From an uncultured Clostridium sp. (GTDB lineage Bacteria > Bacillota > Clostridia > TANB77 > CAG-508), in contig USDF01000051.1 in NCBI GenBank assembly GCA_900553405.1, positions 1 to 9,301 on the forward strand: 9,301 bases of DNA, written 5' to 3'. Each line of letters begins with the position of its first letter. Within the stretch, counting starts at the first letter, position 1. Below the pieces are notes generated by a model. The model was given only the letters and a program-made list of their open reading frames with translations, did no database searches and had not been told where the DNA came from. Of this stretch, positions 7,277-9,301 are shown piece after piece. Made by a program: the position numbers and the translations under genes.

Positions 7277-8290
7277 ATGTTAGAAGAAAAAGTATTTGAA
7301 ACAATTAGAAAGTATGAATTAATTGAAAATGGAGATAATATTGTCATAGGTGTGTCTGGGGGACCAGATTCTATGACTTTATTAAATGTACTTATTTCTT
7401 TAAATAAAATGAAAAAAATAGATTGCAAAATAGTAGTGGCACACATAAATCATGGAATTAGAGTAGAAGCAGATGAGGAAACTAAGTATGTTCAAGAATT
7501 TTGCAAAAAGAATAATATTCCATGCTATGTAAAAAAAGAAAAAGTTGAAGAACTTGCAAAAGAAAGTAAAATTGGAACAGAAGAGGCTGGAAGAAAACTT
7601 AGATATTCATTCTTTGAAGAAGTTGCAGATAAATGTAAAGCAAATAAAATAGCTACAGCACATACTGCAAATGATAATGCAGAAACAATTTTAATGAATA
7701 TAATTCGCGGAACAGGTTTATCTGGTATTAAAGGAATAGAAATAAAAAGAGACAATAAATTTATAAGGCCAATAATAGAACTTACAAGAAAAGAAATAGA
7801 AGAATATTGTGAAGAGCAAAAATTGAATCCAAAGATAGATAAAACAAATAATGAAAATATTTATACAAGAAATAAAGTTAGAAATGAGTTAATTCCTTTT
7901 ATAGAAAAAGAATTCAATCCTAATATTATAACTTCATTAAATCGTATGTCTCAATTAGTTTCAAAAGAAGACGAATATTTAGAAAAACAAGTTGAAAGAG
8001 CATATAAAGAAGTTTTAATTGAGGAATATTTAGGGAATAAACAATTAGAGGGAAACAATACAATAATTTTAGACTTGAGAAAATTTAATTGTGAAGAAAT
8101 AGTAATAAAAAATAGACTAGTTAGATATACTATAAATATATTAATGGGAAGTAAACAAAACATTGAAAAAATACATATTACAGACATTGTTAAGCTTTGT
8201 ACAAATAATGTTGGAAACAAATTTTTAACACCAAATAAGAATATAAAAGTAAAAGTAGGAAAAGGAAAAATTTTTTTCATAAAATTGTAA
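7277..8290 (+). CDS. tilS: tRNA(Ile)-lysidine synthetase, short form
   Basis: TilS uses ATP to attach lysine to C34 of the tRNA-Ile CAU anticodon, changing its charging from Met to Ile and its decoding from AUG to AUA. AUA is abundant in these genes. The product has 337 residues. The N-type ATP pyrophosphatase loop is SGGPDS at 27-32. VAHINHGIR and AHTANDNAETILMN (His129, Asn132, Asp133) follow, then RGTGLSGIKGI, RPI and YTRNKVRNELIP, all typical of the catalytic core. At about 430-470 residues, the E. coli and B. subtilis proteins carry extra C-terminal tRNA-binding domains that are mostly absent here. The protein ends soon after a short basic segment, resembling the compact form known from Aquifex. 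No coding remnant appears after the stop. The start lies 3 nt after dnaB with only a weak GAGAG inside the dnaB end, suggesting translational coupling. Confidence 0.95.
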   Translation: MLEEKVFETIRKYELIENGDNIVIGVSGGPDSMTLLNVLISLNKMKKIDCKIVVAHINHGIRVEADEETKYVQEFCKKNNIPCYVKKEKVEELAKESKIGTEEAGRKLRYSFFEEVADKCKANKIATAHTANDNAETILMNIIRGTGLSGIKGIEIKRDNKFIRPIIELTRKEIEEYCEEQKLNPKIDKTNNENIYTRNKVRNELIPFIEKEFNPNIITSLNRMSQLVSKEDEYLEKQVERAYKEVLIEEYLGNKQLEGNNTIILDLRKFNCEEIVIKNRLVRYTINILMGSKQNIEKIHITDIVKLCTNNVGNKFLTPNKNIKVKVGKGKIFFIKL

Positions 8291-8315
8291 TAGGCAAAGA
8301 GGAAAGTTCCGTAAG

Positions 8316-8340
8316 CAAATCCTTGCAGTGTAAGGATTTG
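8316..8340 (+). repeat. 9-bp perfect hairpin between tilS and ftsH
   Basis: CAAATCCTT (8316-8324) and AAGGATTTG (8332-8340) form a perfect stem with a 7-nt loop. CGT (8310-8312) with ACG (8341-8343) could extend it past an AAG bulge. An A tract, not a T tract, follows, so it is not a canonical terminator on the + strand. It lies upstream of the ftsH promoter and so belongs to the 3' end of the tilS transcript. It could be a 3'-end stabiliser or a terminator lacking a U tract. Confidence 0.55.
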
Positions 8341-8365
8341 ACGAAAAAAACTTAATAAAAAACTC

Positions 8366-8394
8366 TTGCAAATAAAAATTTAATATGTTATAGT
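8366..8394 (+). promoter_or_regulatory. Extended -10 promoter of ftsH
   Basis: TTGCAA (8366-8371) and TATAGT (8389-8394) are 17 bp apart, and TG at 8386-8387 makes an extended -10. Transcription would start near 8401, giving a leader of about 41 nt. No heat-shock operator (CIRCE or CtsR type) is evident around it. Confidence 0.82.
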
Positions 8395-8426
8395 GCAAAA
8401 GTAGATAAAAGTATTTGTTTAAATTT

Positions 8427-8433
8427 AAGGAGG
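8427..8433 (+). promoter_or_regulatory. Ribosome binding site fixing the TTG start of ftsH
   Basis: A full AAGGAGG lies 8 nt upstream of TTG 8442. The next in-frame ATG, at 8469, has no such site and would remove the first residues leading into the first membrane helix. This supports the TTG start. Confidence 0.82.
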
Positions 8434-8441
8434 CAAATAAA

Positions 8442-9301
8442 TTGAAAAATAGTATAAAAACGTTAGCAATGTGGCTAATAATTCTAGTTATATTTATTGT
8501 TGTAATTACTTCTATATTAGATAATTCGAACAATAAATTAGCCTATTCAGAATTAATTTCAAAAATAGAGGCTGGAGAAGTAAAAGAAATTGAAATAGCT
8601 TCAGACGGAACAAGTGCAGAAGTATTATTAAAAAATGATAATGTAAAGAAAGAAGTTAATATTCCAAGCATTAGTAGTTTAATGGATAATCTTCAAGAAT
8701 CAATGAAAACAGATAGTGTTAAAGTAACAGAAAAATCACAATCAATTTGGGCAATAGGTTTAAGTTTACTTACTCCATTTGGAATACTTGCAATATTCAT
8801 CATCTTCTGGTTCTTCTTAATGAATGGAAACCAAGCTGGTGGAAATAAAACAATGACATTTGGAAAAAGTAGAGCAAGAATGTTAAATCCACAAGACAAA
8901 GCAAAAGTTACATTTAAAGATGTAGCAGGTGTAGATGAAGAAAAAGAAGAATTAGAAGAAATTGTAGAATTCTTAAAAAATCCTAGAAAATTCACAGAAA
9001 TGGGTGCAAGAATACCAAAAGGTGTATTACTTGTAGGTCAACCAGGTACAGGTAAAACATTACTTGCAAAAGCAGTAGCAGGTGAAGCAGGAGTACCATT
9101 CTTTATTATAAGTGGTTCAGATTTCGTAGAAATGTTTGTTGGTGTTGGTGCATCAAGAGTTAGAGACTTATTTGAAGAAGCAAAAAGAAAAGCACCATGT
9201 ATTATATTCATAGATGAAATTGATGCAGTAGGACGTCAAAGAGGTGCAGGACTTGGTGGAGGACATGATGAAAGAGAACAAACATTAAACCAATTATTAG
9301 T
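8442..9301 (+). CDS. ftsH: ATP-dependent zinc metalloprotease FtsH (3' partial)
   Basis: FtsH is a hexameric membrane AAA+ protease that extracts and degrades unassembled membrane proteins and some cytosolic regulators. The right edge cuts the gene after 286 codons. The start is TTG 8442, reading MKNSIKTLAM. Membrane helix 1 lies at about 8-25, an extracytoplasmic domain at about 26-100 and helix 2 at about 102-127. The AAA module follows the TFKDVAG motif at 157-163. Walker A is GQPGTGKT at 199-206 (Lys205), with Gln200 where Pro is usual. The pore loop FVG is at 232-234, Walker B IIFIDE ends in Asp258-Glu259, and RQRGAGLGGGHDEREQTLNQLL is the canonical segment before the edge. The zinc site HEXXH and the protease domain lie outside the window. 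It has its own promoter. In many Bacillota, hpt lies between tilS and ftsH, but here that gap is 151 nt of noncoding sequence. Confidence 0.97.
   Translation, partial: MKNSIKTLAMWLIILVIFIVVITSILDNSNNKLAYSELISKIEAGEVKEIEIASDGTSAEVLLKNDNVKKEVNIPSISSLMDNLQESMKTDSVKVTEKSQSIWAIGLSLLTPFGILAIFIIFWFFLMNGNQAGGNKTMTFGKSRARMLNPQDKAKVTFKDVAGVDEEKEELEEIVEFLKNPRKFTEMGARIPKGVLLVGQPGTGKTLLAKAVAGEAGVPFFIISGSDFVEMFVGVGASRVRDLFEEAKRKAPCIIFIDEIDAVGRQRGAGLGGGHDEREQTLNQLL

Noticed and set aside
8298..8310. AGAGGAAAGTTCC resembling the P4 motif (AGAGGAAAGTCC) of RNase P RNA
   Set aside because: It has an extra T, the gap is only 151 nt and already contains the ftsH promoter, and the rest of the RNase P core, which needs about 350 nt, is absent.
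8225..8533. Reverse-strand open frame across the tilS-ftsH gap
   Set aside because: It overlaps the ends of two recognised genes, has low-complexity Phe/Leu/Tyr-rich content, and has no plausible start signals.

Overview
The window is a run of core housekeeping genes, all on the + strand, from a low-G+C Bacillota. A clostridial rather than bacillar lineage is my inference. It rests on the strong A+T bias, AGA-rich arginine codon use, AAGGAGG-type ribosome binding sites, and the clustering of gdpP, rplI and dnaB, an order familiar in this phylum. I see no mobile element, tRNA, rRNA, CRISPR array or prophage sequence.

Layout. (1) 1-2590 is the C-terminal two thirds or so of rpoC, closed by an intrinsic terminator at about 2598-2636. 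(2) A near-consensus promoter (2717-2745) drives gdpP (2780-4813, cyclic-di-AMP phosphodiesterase) and probably a small DUF4870-type membrane protein (4888-5208), ending at a strong hairpin terminator (5241-5280). (3) An extended -10 promoter (5352-5380) opens the unit rplI (ribosomal protein L9), dnaB (replicative helicase) and tilS (tRNA-Ile lysidine synthetase). dnaB and tilS are separated by 3 nt. (4) A further promoter (8366-8394) drives ftsH, which starts at TTG 8442 and runs off the right edge.

Functionally the block covers transcription (RpoC), nucleotide second messenger turnover (GdpP), translation (L9), replication fork unwinding (DnaB), tRNA decoding fidelity (TilS) and membrane protein quality control (FtsH). 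The terminators and promoters divide it into four transcription units, although readthrough is possible. I found no previously undescribed multi-gene system.

The points worth a second look are smaller. They are a Phe-to-Ile change next to the catalytic His of the RpoC trigger loop, a Gln in the FtsH Walker A motif, a TilS lacking most of the usual C-terminal region, and the absence of hpt between tilS and ftsH. Others are break-up of the usual rpoC-rpsL order, several unexplained hairpins in the gaps, and two start codons (gdpP, ftsH) that automatic calling could easily place wrongly.
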